Part shown: positions 23,530 through 36,276 of the stretch, piece after piece
Layout: the number at the start of each line of letters is the position of its first letter
Position numbering within the stretch: position 1 is the first letter of the stretch
Translations under genes and position numbers: made by a program
DNA from: Casuarina equisetifolia
Taxonomy: Eukaryota; Streptophyta; Magnoliopsida; Fagales; Casuarinaceae
Length of the DNA: 64,000 bases
Reading direction: 5' to 3'
Assembly: GCA_028551475.1 (NCBI GenBank)
Contig: CM052360.1
Location: 17,100,501-17,164,500 of the forward strand
The notes under the pieces: model-generated
What the model saw: only the letters and a program-made list of their open reading frames with translations
Database searches by the model: none
Told to the model about the DNA's origin: nothing

Positions 23530-23690
23530 AGTACTTGTATGATATTTTGATGGTCCTAAACTATGCATGGAAGGACTAAAATGATACATTACTCTAAATC
23601 TAACATGCTTTGCTGTACTTGGTGTAACTAATTACAATGACTGTCATAATGGATACATTTTGCAGTGAGGTAAAAGAGGGATCAGTTACA
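23530..23690. repeat. Older copy of an interspersed repeat (pair with 26996)
   Basis: ACTTGTATGAT, then TTTTGATGRTCCTAAACTATG, and later ATGACTGTCATAATGGATAC and AGAGGGATC, recur in the same order at 26996-27172. Spacing is similar and there are many substitutions. Origin unknown; it could be a decayed mobile element or a segmental duplication. Confidence 0.6.
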
Positions 23691-26600
23691 ACGAGAAACG
23701 TTGTCACAACAGAACTAGTTGATCTAAGTGAAAATATCTTGGTCAAACAACAGCTTTCTGACTAGTTCGGATGAAAGTAGCCTAAAACTCGGTCGACCCT
23801 CTGATCCCATTGTTCTCCTCTTTGTCCCTTCCTCTTCTCTCCTTGGTATTCGAGAGAAGGTCATGTAATTATCAGATTTGTAGTTGTTAGGAGCTTCAAA
23901 CAGTAGTATTGAACTAAAAATTATACTTATTAGTTAAAGCTCATATACTTAACTTTTAATGATTTTAACTTATAGGCTTGTTGACACGTGTCTCACTTAG
24001 ATCACCTAAGCCTGATTTACTTAAGCTCCCCTCAGCAAGCCATAAACCAAATTCTGCTTGGCACCCACCTACCTACCACTTTGAGCTACTTGAATTGGAC
24101 ACCATTTGGGCACCCAGGGAACCTTACATGTCGCCGAACAAATTATTGGCAGCAAATGTTAAATTAACAACTAGCTTTGGTACCAATTATTGAAAACTAA
24201 GTCTTACCTCTCTATAGCTATTAGAAAAAGCCCATATTTTGTTTTCTAGCAATTGCTAGCCACAGCGCTTGCAGGCTTTTTTGGACACATACTTCACTCA
24301 AATCACTCGGTTGGACCCACCTAGACCCTCTTTTACAACCCTTTGCAAAGTACAAATGGGGCCCCACTTTGCAGGCTACTCGGGTTGGACCCCACTTGAG
24401 ACCCACCACTGCAATCAACATGGACAAACAGAAGCGACCTTTACTTGAATCAAAGGATGGATGTGGAAGAGGTTTTACGAAAAACTACAAAGGGTGTGTT
24501 TGGGAGAAAGTATGATGGAAGTGGTAAATGATGCAAAATTGCTATCTAAGATCTTTGGTGTGCTTGATATAGTGAAAGAAAAGAGCTTTCTAGCTTATAT
24601 ACTGAAACCCAATCTTCTAGGATTTATGAAATTATTGGGGTTTTTCGATCTTGAGTTGCTATTCTTTTTGTATGGACAGCTAACGACATTGTTTGTGTCT
24701 TGGGTGTCAATAGTTTCTCTTGAAGAATGAAACTTCTGGATGGTTACCAATTGTGTATACTAGTTATTAGAGGAGGTGGACATAGGTGTCAATTTCATTG
24801 GACCAAAACTACTTTACAATTAATGGGTTTCTTCTCTGCTTATTGCATGTCTTTGTCAACGTTTCATGATATGCCTAGTTGTAAGCATCTTTTATTGCAA
24901 AGTAGCACTTGTACATTCATAGTCGTTGTTGAGTGTTAATGCACACGCGCCCACACATGCGCCTCAGCCATGTGCCCTATCCACCTCAACGTCCAAGTCA
25001 TCACTAACATGAAATGACTCGGCCACGTCAGCCGTCGTCTTCAACAGTCAGGTTGCACAGATTGAATCTCCAGCCGCGATTCACCGACGCCACCAACCAC
25101 GAATTTACAGACCGATTCAATCTGTTTATATACAGTTTCAAATGAATCAAATGGAATCAAATCAATCAATAGAAAAAGGAAAATGATGTCAGCATTCACC
25201 ATCCTTAGAAATCTCATTGTTGGATATTTTCTACTGATATTACATTTTTATCTCTCTCTTCTCTCCATGGTTCCTCCTGTTGTCTCTTCAAGTGTGTCAC
25301 GTACCATTCTTGGGTAGGGTTCTCTCACGTTTTTTATGATGACAAAAAAGGAGAGAATTTTGTAATGTGTTATGAAAATTCTGTAGCAGCAAATACATTT
25401 TTTATATACCCTATTGATGAATGTGTTATGACAACTCTGATATATTAAGCTACGCATTCTACTATTGAATAAGCAATACATTAATTTCATGTGTATTCTG
25501 CTAATGAATGCATTATGATAAATCTGATATGTTAAGATACAAAATTCATTATTAAATGAATTAGGATAATTCTATTGAAGTTGGGAAAGAATGCTATAGC
25601 AAGTAGGATACCGATTGCTGACTCGAAATGCTCTTATGTTGAAGCCTAAAGCTTGAAAGATAATTTCATGTATTTTGTTGATGAATGTTGTTATGCTAAA
25701 CCTATAGTATGAGGGAGACCAACTCCTCAACTGAAACTTTCTGTGTATTAGGTTAATGTTGGCTAGTCCCGATATGCATTTCTATGAGCAAGGATTCTAC
25801 ATGTGCATTCTGTACATGGAAACATCTACTTGGGCATTTGCCAAAGTATTGGTGAACTATTAAATCCTGGTAAAGTTAATTCTATATATTTTCATGATGT
25901 TAAAAGTATTTTTATACATAAAGTACTCGAAACATTATTGTTTCTGCTTGATTGTATTACATGCGTAGCTTGCTTTGTTAGACCATATGCATTGTTATCT
26001 CGCTTGTGGCTTATGATTTGTTTTTTGTGGGCCGTATGATGCAAGCTCAATTTGAAAATCTTCTGAATATTCTTGAAGGTTATTGTTTAGCTAATTAATT
26101 CAGTATTGAATTAATAAAATTTTTAACTATGAGTTCTAAGGTTGATCACCTTATATCTTGGGCTGAGTACGTGTACCATAATATTAAAAAAAAAATTCCT
26201 GAAAATGCTATCCCTTACTAAAACTCCAACAGCCGGTCGCAGAAGAAAGACTCTTTCATAATGGCAGAAGGCAGCCCAATGCACCGACTCATTCATTCTT
26301 TCAAAAACTCTGACGACAAGCTCTTTTCTAAATTAACAACACTTGTCTTCAGCTTAGACTTTTATATTATTGTATAATATCGTCTATAACCTTCTACGAA
26401 GATACTCTTCCGAGTCTCGTCGGAGAGACGAACATTGACCTGTAACTTGGACTTTGTTATAAGTTCGAAAGAAGCCTTTTTAGCTTCGGGAGTAGGGCTA
26501 AAAATAGGTGGACGTAGCCTTATTAGATGACATTTAAAGTGACTGTGCAGTACTGCCACACGAAAACATTACCGCGTTCTGGAAACGGCACCGCCCAGTC

Positions 26601-26995
26601 TACCGAAGTAGCTCTCAGCTTTATACATGGCTAGATTCACAGTTCCTAAGCCGTATTTGTCTGTGTAATCACCGGACACAATTGTAAATAGCTGAGTGAG
26701 AAATAAATTCACAAACTCCAATTCTTTTATACTTTCTGGTCCTTCCCCCCCGCCACTCCCCCCCCCCCCAAATCTGGTCTTTCCCCGACTAGTGTTGATT
26801 TATAAATTTCTTTGAAGATATAAGCTCAACCTCAGTAAGACATTTCTTGGAACTTAAAAAGCACCAAATAGGCACCGCGCCAATAGTTAGGCCTCCAAAT
26901 ATTAAAAAGAAGCTACGTTTTTTTTTTTTTTTTTTTGGGTAGAAAACCTGCAAGAGACAGAAAACACCCAAATCAACCCTCTTATCGATTGCTAT
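23691..26995. other. Intergenic, no gene supported
   Basis: Several short frames occur (23978-24193 +, 24221-24427 -, 24461-24730 +, 25248-25490 -, 25803-26039 +, 26362-26559 -), but none shows a domain or splice context I can defend. A short ATG frame at 26261 (MAEGSPMHRLIHSF, 36 codons) is followed only by stop-rich sequence. Homopolymers of C and T lie at about 26747-26770 and 26918-26936. Confidence 0.4.
25409..25715. repeat. Weak tandem-like repeat, about 90-bp spacing
   Basis: The phrase GATGAATG..TTATGA..ACTCTGATATATTAAG near 25411 recurs as AATGAATGCATTATGATAAATCTGATATGTTAAG near 25502 and more weakly at about 25678. The copies are diverged and the boundaries are uncertain. Confidence 0.45.
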
Positions 26996-27172
26996 TACTT
27001 GTATGATCTTTTGATGATCCTAAACTATGCATGAAATGAAAGAATGATGGATCATTATAAATAAGTTTGTTCTATAAGTGGAAGTAATATGCTAAGCGGT
27101 ACATACTGTAACTATCTGCAATGATTGTCATAATAGATACTTGTTATAGTAGGATCAGAAGAGGGATCGCAG
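26996..27172. repeat. Second copy of the 23530 interspersed repeat
   Basis: See 23530-23690. This copy ends at or next to the left LTR of the copia element that begins at 27173, so the element probably landed in it. Confidence 0.6.
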
Positions 27173-27407
27173 TAGCAGAATGTGTTTTAACTAGAAGAAA
27201 ACACAGAATTGGGAAAGGAATTTTGTATTTCTGTACCTAGACTTAGAACATGGTAGGCCTATTTATAATGTAGTTTTTGTACATCTATAATAGAAAGAAA
27301 TATTACAGAATATGACTATAAACATATTTCCCAAAATACAAAGATACCCATGTTACATGGAAAGAAACAGAAATGGTAATAACCATATTAACCACGTATT
27401 TCTAACA
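27173..27407 (-). repeat. 3' LTR of the deleted copia element
   Basis: Near-identical along its length to 30137-30369, with scattered substitutions and a small indel near the low-coordinate end, where the exact border (27173 or 27181) is uncertain. It lies directly after the polypurine tract at about 27408-27420. Confidence 0.85.
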
Positions 27408-27413
27408 CTCCCC

Positions 27414-28414
27414 TCAAGCTGGCGGCTTGTATATGTCCAAGGTGCCAAGTTTGTTTAGCAAATACGTGTGTTGCTTCTGACATAAGGGTTTGGTGAAAAT
27501 ATCTGCAGGCTGTTCTAAAGTCTTTATCCCTTTAATCTTGATTATACTTTCTTTAATATTGTCTCTTGTAAAATGACAATTAATTTCTATGTGTTTCGTC
27601 CTCTCGTGTACCATTGGATTCGCTGCAAGTTTAAGTGCAGCATCATTGTCGCAAAATAAGGTAGTTGGTCTTCTTATTCATAATCCGAGATCTTGAAGTA
27701 AACCCCGTATCCATACTACCTCGCAAACGATTTTAGTCATTGCTCGATATTCTGCCTTTGCTGATGATAATGAAACAGTCAATTGTTTCTTAGTTTTCCA
27801 TAATAACGTGGAGCTACCTATTTAACACAAAAACCTATATAATGCATCTTCTTGACATTGGGCATGTAGCATAATCTAAGTCACAATAAGCTGTCATCTC
27901 TAAGTTAGAGTCTTTAGCCAAAAGTATACCTAATCTTGGGCATCCTTTCAAGTACTTGACAACCTTTAGTGCTGCATCTATATGTGATTGTTTTGGCTCC
28001 TAAATGAACTGGCTAAGAATCTGAACAACATAACAAATATTCGGCCTACTCATAGTAAGGTAAATGAGTTTTTCCCACCAATCGCTTATACTTAAATGGA
28101 TCCTTGAGTATAGGGTCTTTATCTAGAGGTGACATCCCAACATCATATTTAACTATTGTCAATTTTGAATTCTAATCAATTGGAATAATAGTCAGTTTAC
28201 AACCAGATAGTCCTGCCTCTGATATAATTTTCAAAACAAACTTGTATTGGCTCAGGAAAATCCCTTTGTCTGAGAGTGCTATCTCAATACCAAGGAAATA
28301 TTTTGGAGAACCCAAATCCTTAATGTGAAAGGTAGAGTGTAAATATTGCTTGAATTCTTTGACAACAATTTCATCATTGCCCATAATCAAGATATCATCC
28401 ACATAGATTAACAA
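27414..28414 (-). pseudogene. Copia reverse transcriptase C-part and RNase H, broken
   Basis: The frame at 28414-28172 carries the catalytic YVDD box (28405-28394) within LIYVDDILIMG, followed by the KDLG-YFLGIE block typical of copia reverse transcriptase. The frame at 27614-27414 starts [17 protein letters not shown] and runs to ADIFTKPL, the end of copia RNase H. Sequence between them is copia-like but interrupted by stops. Confidence 0.85.
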
Positions 28415-28579
28415 ATAAATTGATGATTTACCTTGTCTCTAAGTAAATAAGGCGTAATCATGGCACAATTGTTTAAATCTAGCCACTAATAATGCTTGAG
28501 TAAATTTTGCACACCACTGTTGAGATGCTTGCTTGAGTTCATATAGGGATTTACAAAGATAGCGTATGTGTGACTCCCC

Positions 28580-28918
28580 CTAGCTACGTAAACCCTGTGG
28601 AAGGTCTATATAGATTTCTTCATCTAAATCACCATGGAGGAAAGCATTATGGATGTCCATTTGGCAAAGTGTCCAATCTTGAAAAGCTACAATAGCAAGA
28701 AAAAGAATGGACAATGATGCATTTAGCAGCAAGAGAAAATGTATTATAATAGTCAAAACCTTCCTTTTGAGTGAAGCCCTTAGCCACAAGATGAGCCTTA
28801 TAGTGCTCAATAGATCCATCGGCTCGATACTGTATCTTATAAACCCATTTACAACCAATGTATGTCCAATGATAGGGGTAAGGAACAAGATCCTAAGTGT
28901 GATTCTCAATAAGAGCAC
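28580..28918 (-). pseudogene. Copia reverse transcriptase N-part, broken
   Basis: The end of this frame shows [19 protein letters not shown] and LPQGL, the first conserved aspartate block of copia reverse transcriptase. The frame is broken from the downstream YVDD part by a stop and frame change between 28580 and 28414. Confidence 0.8.
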
Positions 28919-29508
28919 AAATCTCAGCCTCCATGGTAGCTTGCCAATGAGGATCTATAGCAACCTCAGAATAACAAAAAGGTTCTTGCTCTTTAGAAAT
29001 TTGACTAATGCAACAAAAATGTTTTGGCGAAAGGCGCAAGAAGCTCATATAGGAGGAAGCTAGATACCGAGTACTAGGGGAACGAATGCTAAAGCAAAGA
29101 TAGTCCTTGGTCCATATAGGGGGCCGAGAAACACGACCAGAATGTTAAGGAGGATCAACGGGTGCCTTATAAAGGACAAGGGCCAAGGAATCATCAATGG
29201 GATCGACAAGAGGAGCAGCCAGTGAAGATAAAGAGGGCTCTATAGATGGCATAGGCAAAGGATAGAAGGGAGCCAAAGAGGGGTTGGGAATGGGATCGGG
29301 TGCATGGGTAGGAGAGACCAGTGGAGCCAAAGAAGAGATGGGAAGAGAAGCAAGTGCTGAAGTTGAAAAGGCTTGTTCAAGGGTAGGGACATTAATATGA
29401 GAATCCATAGAAATAAAGGTTGGCGGAAATGGAGCTAAGTGTAGTAGCCGGTGGTAAGTCCTCTTCAGCTAAGAATGGGTGAAAGGAGGCCAGTGGAGCA
29501 ATCGATGT

Positions 29509-29742
29509 TTAAGAGATCAATTGTGTGGTAAAAGGGAAAGTATCCTCATGAAAGATAACATCCCAGTTGACAATGAATCGGCCAATCGAGGGGTTAAAGA
29601 GATGATACCTTTTCTGGTGAGCAGGGTAGCCCATGAACACACAACGAACAACGAAAAGACCTAATTTGTCATGATGGCCTACTGTAGTAGTAAAGCATAA
29701 ACAACCATTGGTCTCTCTATTGTAGTAGCAAAGCATAAGCAA
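29509..29742 (-). pseudogene. Copia integrase C-terminal remnant
   Basis: RCVFMGYPAHQKRYHLFNP and the DVIFHEDTFPF block mark the C-terminal end of copia integrase. The catalytic core expected upstream is absent: only about 400 bp remain before the 5' LTR. Confidence 0.8.
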
Positions 29743-29846
29743 TTTGTCACAATGGGTTTGGTTTGGTTGGTGGTCGGCTCAATGAGATTATTGTCGGCCA
29801 TCGAGAGAGAGAGAAAGAAAAAAAAAGGTTATATGTGAGGATAAAA

Positions 29847-30080
29847 AGGTGATTTGTATATTTGGAAAAAAAAGTTCACCGCTGGAAGGAACTAATGTTG
29901 TTTTGCTGGTATATTGGAATCCCGCAAAATAAGCTAGAGAAAAAAAAAAAAAAGAAACGGCTGGACAATTAAAAAATGTGTTTTGTATTTTTGGCAAAAG
30001 AAACAGATTTCCATGCTGGAAGGGTCTAAGTTGTTTTGTTGGTATATTGGAATCCCGTAGAAACAACTAGACAAAAAGGA
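29847..30080. repeat. Two-copy repeat in the leader of the deleted copia element
   Basis: GCTGGAAGG, then TTGTTTTG, then TGGTATATTGGAATCCCG occur from 29881 and again from 30015, with a preceding TTTGTAT-TTGG block at about 29855 and 29984. The period is about 131-134 bp. The region sits where leader or gag sequence would be expected. Confidence 0.75.
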
Positions 30081-30123
30081 ACAGCTGGAAAAAAAATACG
30101 AAAGCTAGACCAAGTTGTAACTT

Positions 30124-30136
30124 GCTCTGGATAGCA
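30124..30136 (-). other. Degraded primer-binding site of the deleted copia element
   Basis: On the minus strand TGCTATCCAGAGC follows the 5' LTR directly and resembles the usual copia primer site TGGTATCAGAGC (complementary to initiator tRNA-Met), with changes. Confidence 0.6.
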
Positions 30137-30369
30137 TGACAGAAAACAAACCAGAAGAAAACACAAAGAATTGAGAAATGAATTTTGTATTTCTGTACCT
30201 AGACCTAGAACATGGTAGGCCTATTTATAATGTAGTTTCTGTACATCTATAATCGAAAGAAATATTACAGAATATGACTATAAACATATTTCCCAAAATA
30301 CAAAGATACCCACATTACATGGAAAGAAACAAAAATGGTAATAACCATATTAAACGCGTATCTCCAACA
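30137..30369 (-). repeat. 5' LTR of the deleted copia element
   Basis: Partner of 27173-27407. In plus orientation it begins TGACAG and ends CAACA, keeping the TG...CA ends. It also carries the A/T-rich TATTTATAATGTAG stretch seen in the other LTR. Confidence 0.85.
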
Positions 30370-31600
30370 TAATGATGCCATTTTGACTATGTGGGATGAA
30401 GAGCAACCTAAACCTTGGCATGATCGATGGTCCATCAATTCTCCGTTTTGCTCCTCCTCTTTTCCCATGGGACCTAGGTCCCAATTGATAGTACAATTTA
30501 ATCACAAAAGCCTATGATGTAAAACATGTATTCAAAGCGTGACTATATTGTCTATGCCTAAAGGGTTTCTTAATCAAATTGATTAGATCAAAGTGGATAT
30601 AGTTTCAAGTACAATATTATGCTAAATCACTCAATAATCTAGTGTAATTTGTGTGATTATGATCAATATTGCACTCTTATTAGTGCATTTTCATGACAGC
30701 TTGTATCTTTGCATATTTGAAATGTCATCATTAGGTGACTTTTGGGCTTATACTTCGGCGTTTGTCTAAAGGCGGCCCAATTTAATGTAACAAGCCTAAA
30801 TTATTATGTGTAATAAAATGCAATTTACAACAAATAAGCATTTGCCAAATTGGATCATCTGATGCTTTTAGAGCCAGAGATGCGTAAATTGAGCCCAGAT
30901 GGTCTTCTAATGGGTGGGAGCCTATTCCAGTCCACTTCATCACGGTTAACTTCAGCCCACTACACAACACTACTTGGGTCAGTTTGTTGGATCGTGGCAG
31001 TTTCCTTGCGGTTTGACCCAAAGCAGTTTATGAAGAATATCATTTGCCAATCAGCCTCCTCGCAAGATGAAGATTGAACAACAGTTATTTAGCCTATAGT
31101 TTGTTTAACAACTAATTGGTTCATGCATAAATAGCATAGGTCATTCGTAAGATAAGTTATTAAATCCCACTTGTCTTTTCTTGGACTCCAACCTAAACTT
31201 TTCTCTACCATTTGAATCTCAAAAGCTTTCATTATTCCCTGTTGTTCCAAATGCACCACACTTACATGGTATAATTCTTGAAAGATGTCATTTGAATATT
31301 GAAACAAATCAAATTTCAAATGGAAACTACACAATTTCACTTTGGGAACAAATCCCATTTGAGGTTTAATCATCTTGTAGTGTCAAAATAAATTGAGATA
31401 AGGTTTTGTAAAAATGTCAAAGCCCAATTCTTGGCTTAAGCAAGCACATTGTTATGTAGGCTTGGGTTGTCGATCATCAAGAACAAAAAGATTACAAAAG
31501 GTGTTCAAATACTTTATCTACCTTGCTCTAGGCCCTATTCCCATTATTTATTAAGATCGGGTCTTCCACCTACCCTGGTTGCAAAATTTTTACTTTCCTC
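30370..31600. other. Intergenic between two copia elements
   Basis: No gene recognised. Short frames (30782-31021 -, 30850-31077 +, 31089-31373 -) have no domain signature. The right end may belong to the left LTR of the old plus-strand element, whose outer border I could not place. Confidence 0.4.
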
Positions 31601-31725
31601 ATTCATTTTATAAGTAGAACAGGTAAGCTACATAAGTGTAAATGTTAAGCAAATACTTAATACATATAAACTTCTCTTAAATTGTGAATGACTATCTATT
31701 GTCTTAATTCCTATGTTTTAATTTG
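31600..31725 (+). repeat. Left LTR remnant of the old copia element
   Basis: Aligns with about 41958-42085: GTAAATGTYAARCAAATACTTAATACATA-GAAACTTCTCT, then TGTCYTAATTCCT, with substitutions. It is followed by TTTGGTACTTGAG, a possible decayed primer site. The outer border was not found. Confidence 0.55.
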
Positions 31726-33809
31726 GTACTTGAGTGAGAGGCTATGCTTCTACAAAATCTATCTATTAACTAATTCTCACCATGGCTAATAGAGCACCTT
31801 CCTAAGTTTTGTTAGTGTCATGGATTTCATGACTTTTAAGTTAAGAGAAAGAAACTACTTACCATGGCTAACACAATTCCACTCTTTTGCCTAAACCTAA
31901 AAGGTTAATGGGTTCTTGACTGAAGACCTTTCACCACCTTTAGTTACTCTTACAATTGAAAGAGATGTTGATTAAGGCATAGAAACACCAAATCCTACCT
32001 TTTGAAGCCTAGTAACAAATTGATAGCTTGGTTAAGTCCTAGCTTATTGGGCCTTGTCATTGAGTTGAGAACTTTGCCTAGATTTAGAGGGTTCTTGTAA
32101 ACTAGTTCACATAGAGGATTGATGCTTGCAAATTCAACTTATTGTCTCAATTGCATTGCTTTCAAAAAGTCACTTATAGTTTTGCTATTCATATCCTTAA
32201 GCTTACATGGCTACTAAACCTACTGCACTCCATTGGCCACTCACTAACTAACATAACAAAGACATTCTCATTCCTTGAGTCTTTCAAACGTGACTATGAA
32301 GCATTTTGCACTACCATGTTTAAACCACATGTACCTCCATATGCTGAAATGGTATTGCAATTGTAGGCATTTGAAGTCTATCTTCAACATTGCACTCTAA
32401 CATTAAATGACTGTACTACATTTCTTGTCCAACAAACTCAATATGAAGGAAGAAATTTTGAACAAGGCAAAAGAGGAAGCATTGGTCTTTTTTCATAGGA
32501 GCACGAGTTTTTTTTTCTCTTAATAAAATAGAACTACTAACTTTGGCATTCAAATATAGTGGCAAGAACTTTTTTTTTGTTTTTTGTTTTTTGTGAAAGG
32601 CCAATAATTATATATCTTGGCCTTTCACTAAAAAAAAAAAAAACTCTTTTGTCCAACACTAGAACGATGGAAATCATTAGTTTGAGGTTTGTCAAATCTA
32701 CCAAAAGAAAAGATATACTACCTTATAATGTTATTGGCTTTTTGATCACAACTTTCTAATAGAAGAAATATTGTAGGCTTTGGCTGCTATTCATGTTACA
32801 AATTTAGTGGAAACATAATGAATAGTTGATACTAGTGCTACTACTAGTATTGTCAATTATGCTAGTAAGTTGGATTACTCTCTTTCATATTTTTACATTG
32901 AAAAAAATATTAGTTGACAATAGGAAGTCAATTTTCATCGCACACACTAATTCCTCTCCCCTTGAAGAAAGAAAAATCCTACTAAAATTGGTGCTTGTTG
33001 CACTAGACATTGCACTTAAGTTATTATTTGTCTTGTGCCTAACTTTAGACTTTCCATGTATAGTTAAGTTTGATGATAATCACTATTTTATAAAGGATTT
33101 GAAGAGCTAACAAATCTTATTGAAAGGTGTTCGGAAGAGGGACCTATATGTCTTGCCAAGTCAACAAAATTAGGCTTTATTTTAAATTTGGTAGCAAACT
33201 ATAGGTGGAATGACATGGCACAAGTAGCTTAGGCATCTAAACCTTGCTATTTTAAAACTTTTTTTAAGCAAAACTTAATACTATTGAGGCATACAATTGG
33301 ATTATACTAATTGTAATATTTTCCTTGTTAGCAAAAGCCAATGGCTAACATTTTGTTCCTCCTATAATCATTATGTAACTTTTTTAGAAAAGCTGCATAG
33401 CGACTTATAGGGGTTGGCATTTGTTAGCTTTGTTCAAGGATTTTTTTATCATATAATCTTTATTAAGGACTATACCAAGTTTATTTGAATCTATCTTTTT
33501 AAAAATAAATATGATTTGTGCTATACATTCAATAATTTTTGAAATATAGTTGAAAGAAAATTTGAAACACACATTAAGTTTCTATGAATCGATAATGGTG
33601 AGAAGTTTACAACCTTATCTATTTTGACAAACATAGAATAATTCATCATTTCTCATCTCCACATACTTTACAACAGTATAGAGTTGCCAAAAGGAAATTT
33701 TGCCATATAGATGAATTAAGTAGAGTCATTATGAATCAGGCTAGCGTACTAAGAAAATCTGGGTAAAAGCATTTGATATAACGATTGTTCTCATTAACTG
33801 ATTGTTTAT

Positions 33810-34019
33810 GTGAATCTCCATAATTATTTTCCATATGAAAAACTTTATAATAGACCACTAGATTACCTCATGTTTCACACATTTCGGAGTGCTTGCTTTC
33901 CTTTCTTATGTGATACTATGAAAGACAAACTATCACCAAGATCTTTACTATATGTTTTTTCAGGATACAATGCGAGAAATAAAGGTATTGTTACTTACAT
34001 GCTCCAACTAGTGAGATAA
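33810..34019 (+). pseudogene. Old copia element, integrase C-terminal remnant
   Basis: The 69-codon frame contains PYEKLYNRPLDYLMFHTF and KDKLSPRSLLYVFSGYN, the conserved block after the integrase core in copia elements. The upstream core is recognisable only in pieces (a DNGEKF-like block near 33590) with stops between. Confidence 0.7.
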
Positions 34020-35847
34020 TGATTTCCAATCATGTCATTTTCCATGAAAAATATTTCCCTTTGCAGAATAGAGAAATAAGTAGACAATGATAGTTGGGCC
34101 ATCATAACTACAAGAGGAGTATTGAGATATATGTTGATATTTTTGATAATGAATAGATGAAAACATAATTATGTAGTGAACATAATTGTTAAAGTATTCT
34201 TTGTGACTTAATAAGACTATTTATTAGAACATTACTTTATAACTCCATGAAAATATTGGTTGATGGGCTTTATGAATATTCTTATGATTAGATTAAGATA
34301 AATATCTCCATGATCACATAAGGATAACTATTGAATATTTCAAATAGCATAATGATGAAATATGTTGGAACATTATTTTATAAGCTTAATAGAATATTTA
34401 TTGGAGAGTTAGAATATTAGTTATTGTTGTGTTTATTTATTCTAGCATTTCCTTTATACTCAAATGGAATCAATTGCCTAACTTATAGCACTTGACATGT
34501 AGTTAAGTATAGCAATTCATGTCCACCCACCACTCAGTGTGGGGCTTTGCATTGTAAAAAGGGAGTCCAAGTGGACTTGTTGTAAAAAAGGCCTTGTGGG
34601 TTGGCCCAACTACCTAAGCCCAAGTGGTTATAATGATTTGTATCAGAATATTAAGATAATAAGATATCACCTTGGCTATAAGCTATAACATTTAGTTAAT
34701 GGTACTGCTTGATGATTTTAACAATTATGACCTTTGCATTTTGTCTTATGTGGACCTTGTGCTTTGATAGAGTTTTTATTTTATGGTTAGATCTAATAAG
34801 GCCTAAGGAGAAGCTAGATTGAACTAATAAAGAAACCCCATGACATTTTATATGGCCTATCTTTGAAGGCTAAGCATGAGGGTAAGTTCAATTGAGCTTA
34901 ATGAAATGCAATGTCATGCTAATGTAAGGGAATCACATGTGGTGAAACCTTTAGACCAAAACATACAAGAGCCTATGCTTGCACATTGATAACAATACCT
35001 TTAAATGGAATCATCACAAATCATAACATTTATCCCATGTTAACTTGCAACTAATCAAAGATTAGACAACCAAACCTAAGATATGCTTTACTAGTTGATT
35101 GAGCAATTCCAACCACTCCCACTTTTGTAGCAATTACTTGATAATATCTAGGTTGGTTAGGTGCTATGAAAGTAGCAAATGACCACTCTCAAGCATAATA
35201 ACACTCGGATGCTTGTTCTTTTACACCTTTCCATAAATTTAGTATAATGCAAATGGGTGTTCAAACCTAAATTCACCTTAGAAGGAAAATTAAATAGATT
35301 AAAGGCCATATTGGCTATAAAAGGATTTCACTATAAGATTGGTGTTGATTTTTCAAAAAATTTCAATCTAGTGATTCAATAAACTATAATTCACTAGGGT
35401 ACTTGTCATTACAATTGTATGGGTCTAGACATTCTATTAGTTTGATGTAAACAATACTTTCTTGTATAGATTCCTTTTAAAACTAGTGTATATGACTTAA
35501 CTACTTGAGTTTAAGACTTAGCTCAACTTAAGCATGTATACAAGCTTTAACGAGCATTATATGGCTTGAAACATTCACCAATGGCCTATTACAATAGATT
35601 TTCTAAGTTTCTTATGGATTATGAATTTTTTAGCTTACCATATGACTCATCATTCTATATTTTATAAAATGAAAATATTCAAATTTGGCTTCTTCTTTAT
35701 AGGCACAATTTAATTAACATTGACAAATTAACCAAAATAATCAAGAATTTTGTCTCACAATTGGGAGCAAAATTTTCTTTCAAAGATCTTGGACCTTTGC
35801 ATTTTTTTTTTAAGTGTACATGTTAAACAGAGCTCCTTTAGGCTAAT

Positions 35848-35852
35848 ACTAT
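35848..35852. repeat. Target-site duplication ACTAT, left copy
   Basis: Five bases directly before the left LTR of the younger element. They are identical to 40811-40815 directly after the right LTR. A 5-bp duplication is the expected size for copia integrase. Confidence 0.9.
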
Positions 35853-36276
35853 TGATAACATAAAGTGGTTCTATGGTAGTATGGAGAGAAGAACAAATTG
35901 ACTAAATCGAATGGTTTTCAAACTTTCTTATAGAAACAAACAAAGGCATTTACACAACTACAAGGATGGAGCATATAAAGCTTACAAAAGTCCTTACTAA
36001 CTACTTGGCTTTCAATAGCAAAAGACCCGATACAAAAGAAGAGGAGCAACCTCCTATTTATAATAAAAATTCAGCCTACACACTGTTTGTTCCCATGCTT
36101 TTTGACACACCAATAATATGGCCTCATCTATCTAAACTATTTCATATCTTATCTTTTTGTAGGCTAATTGAGTGGGCTTGCTTTCCATTTATGAGGCATG
36201 CTCCTTGCCATGATTGTCACTCAAGCTTTCATAGGTCTTACTTGGTTGAGTGATGACAACCACATTATTTCTAACA
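35853..36276 (-). repeat. 3' LTR of the younger copia element
   Basis: In plus orientation it begins TGATAACATAAAGTGG and ends TTTCTAACA. The partner is 40388-40810. The RNase H frame ends at its inner border. Confidence 0.92.

Larger units (their letters stand above)
27173..30369 (-). mobile_element. Ty1/copia LTR retrotransposon, internally deleted
   Basis: The two LTRs (27173-27407 and 30137-30369) are about 235 and 233 bp and clearly alike. On the minus strand the LTR starts TGTTRGARATACG. A polypurine tract (GCTTGAGGGGAG) sits directly before the 3' LTR, and a degraded initiator-Met primer site (TGCTATCCAGAGC) follows the 5' LTR. The coding order is end of integrase, reverse transcriptase, RNase H. 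The internal part is only about 2.7 kb; gag, protease and most of integrase are missing, and the rest is frameshifted or has stops. The element is non-autonomous. I saw no clear target-site duplication (CGCAG left, TAATG right). Confidence 0.9.

Noticed and set aside
28707-29063. 118-codon plus-strand ORF inside the deleted copia element
   Set aside because: Antisense to recognisable reverse transcriptase sequence.
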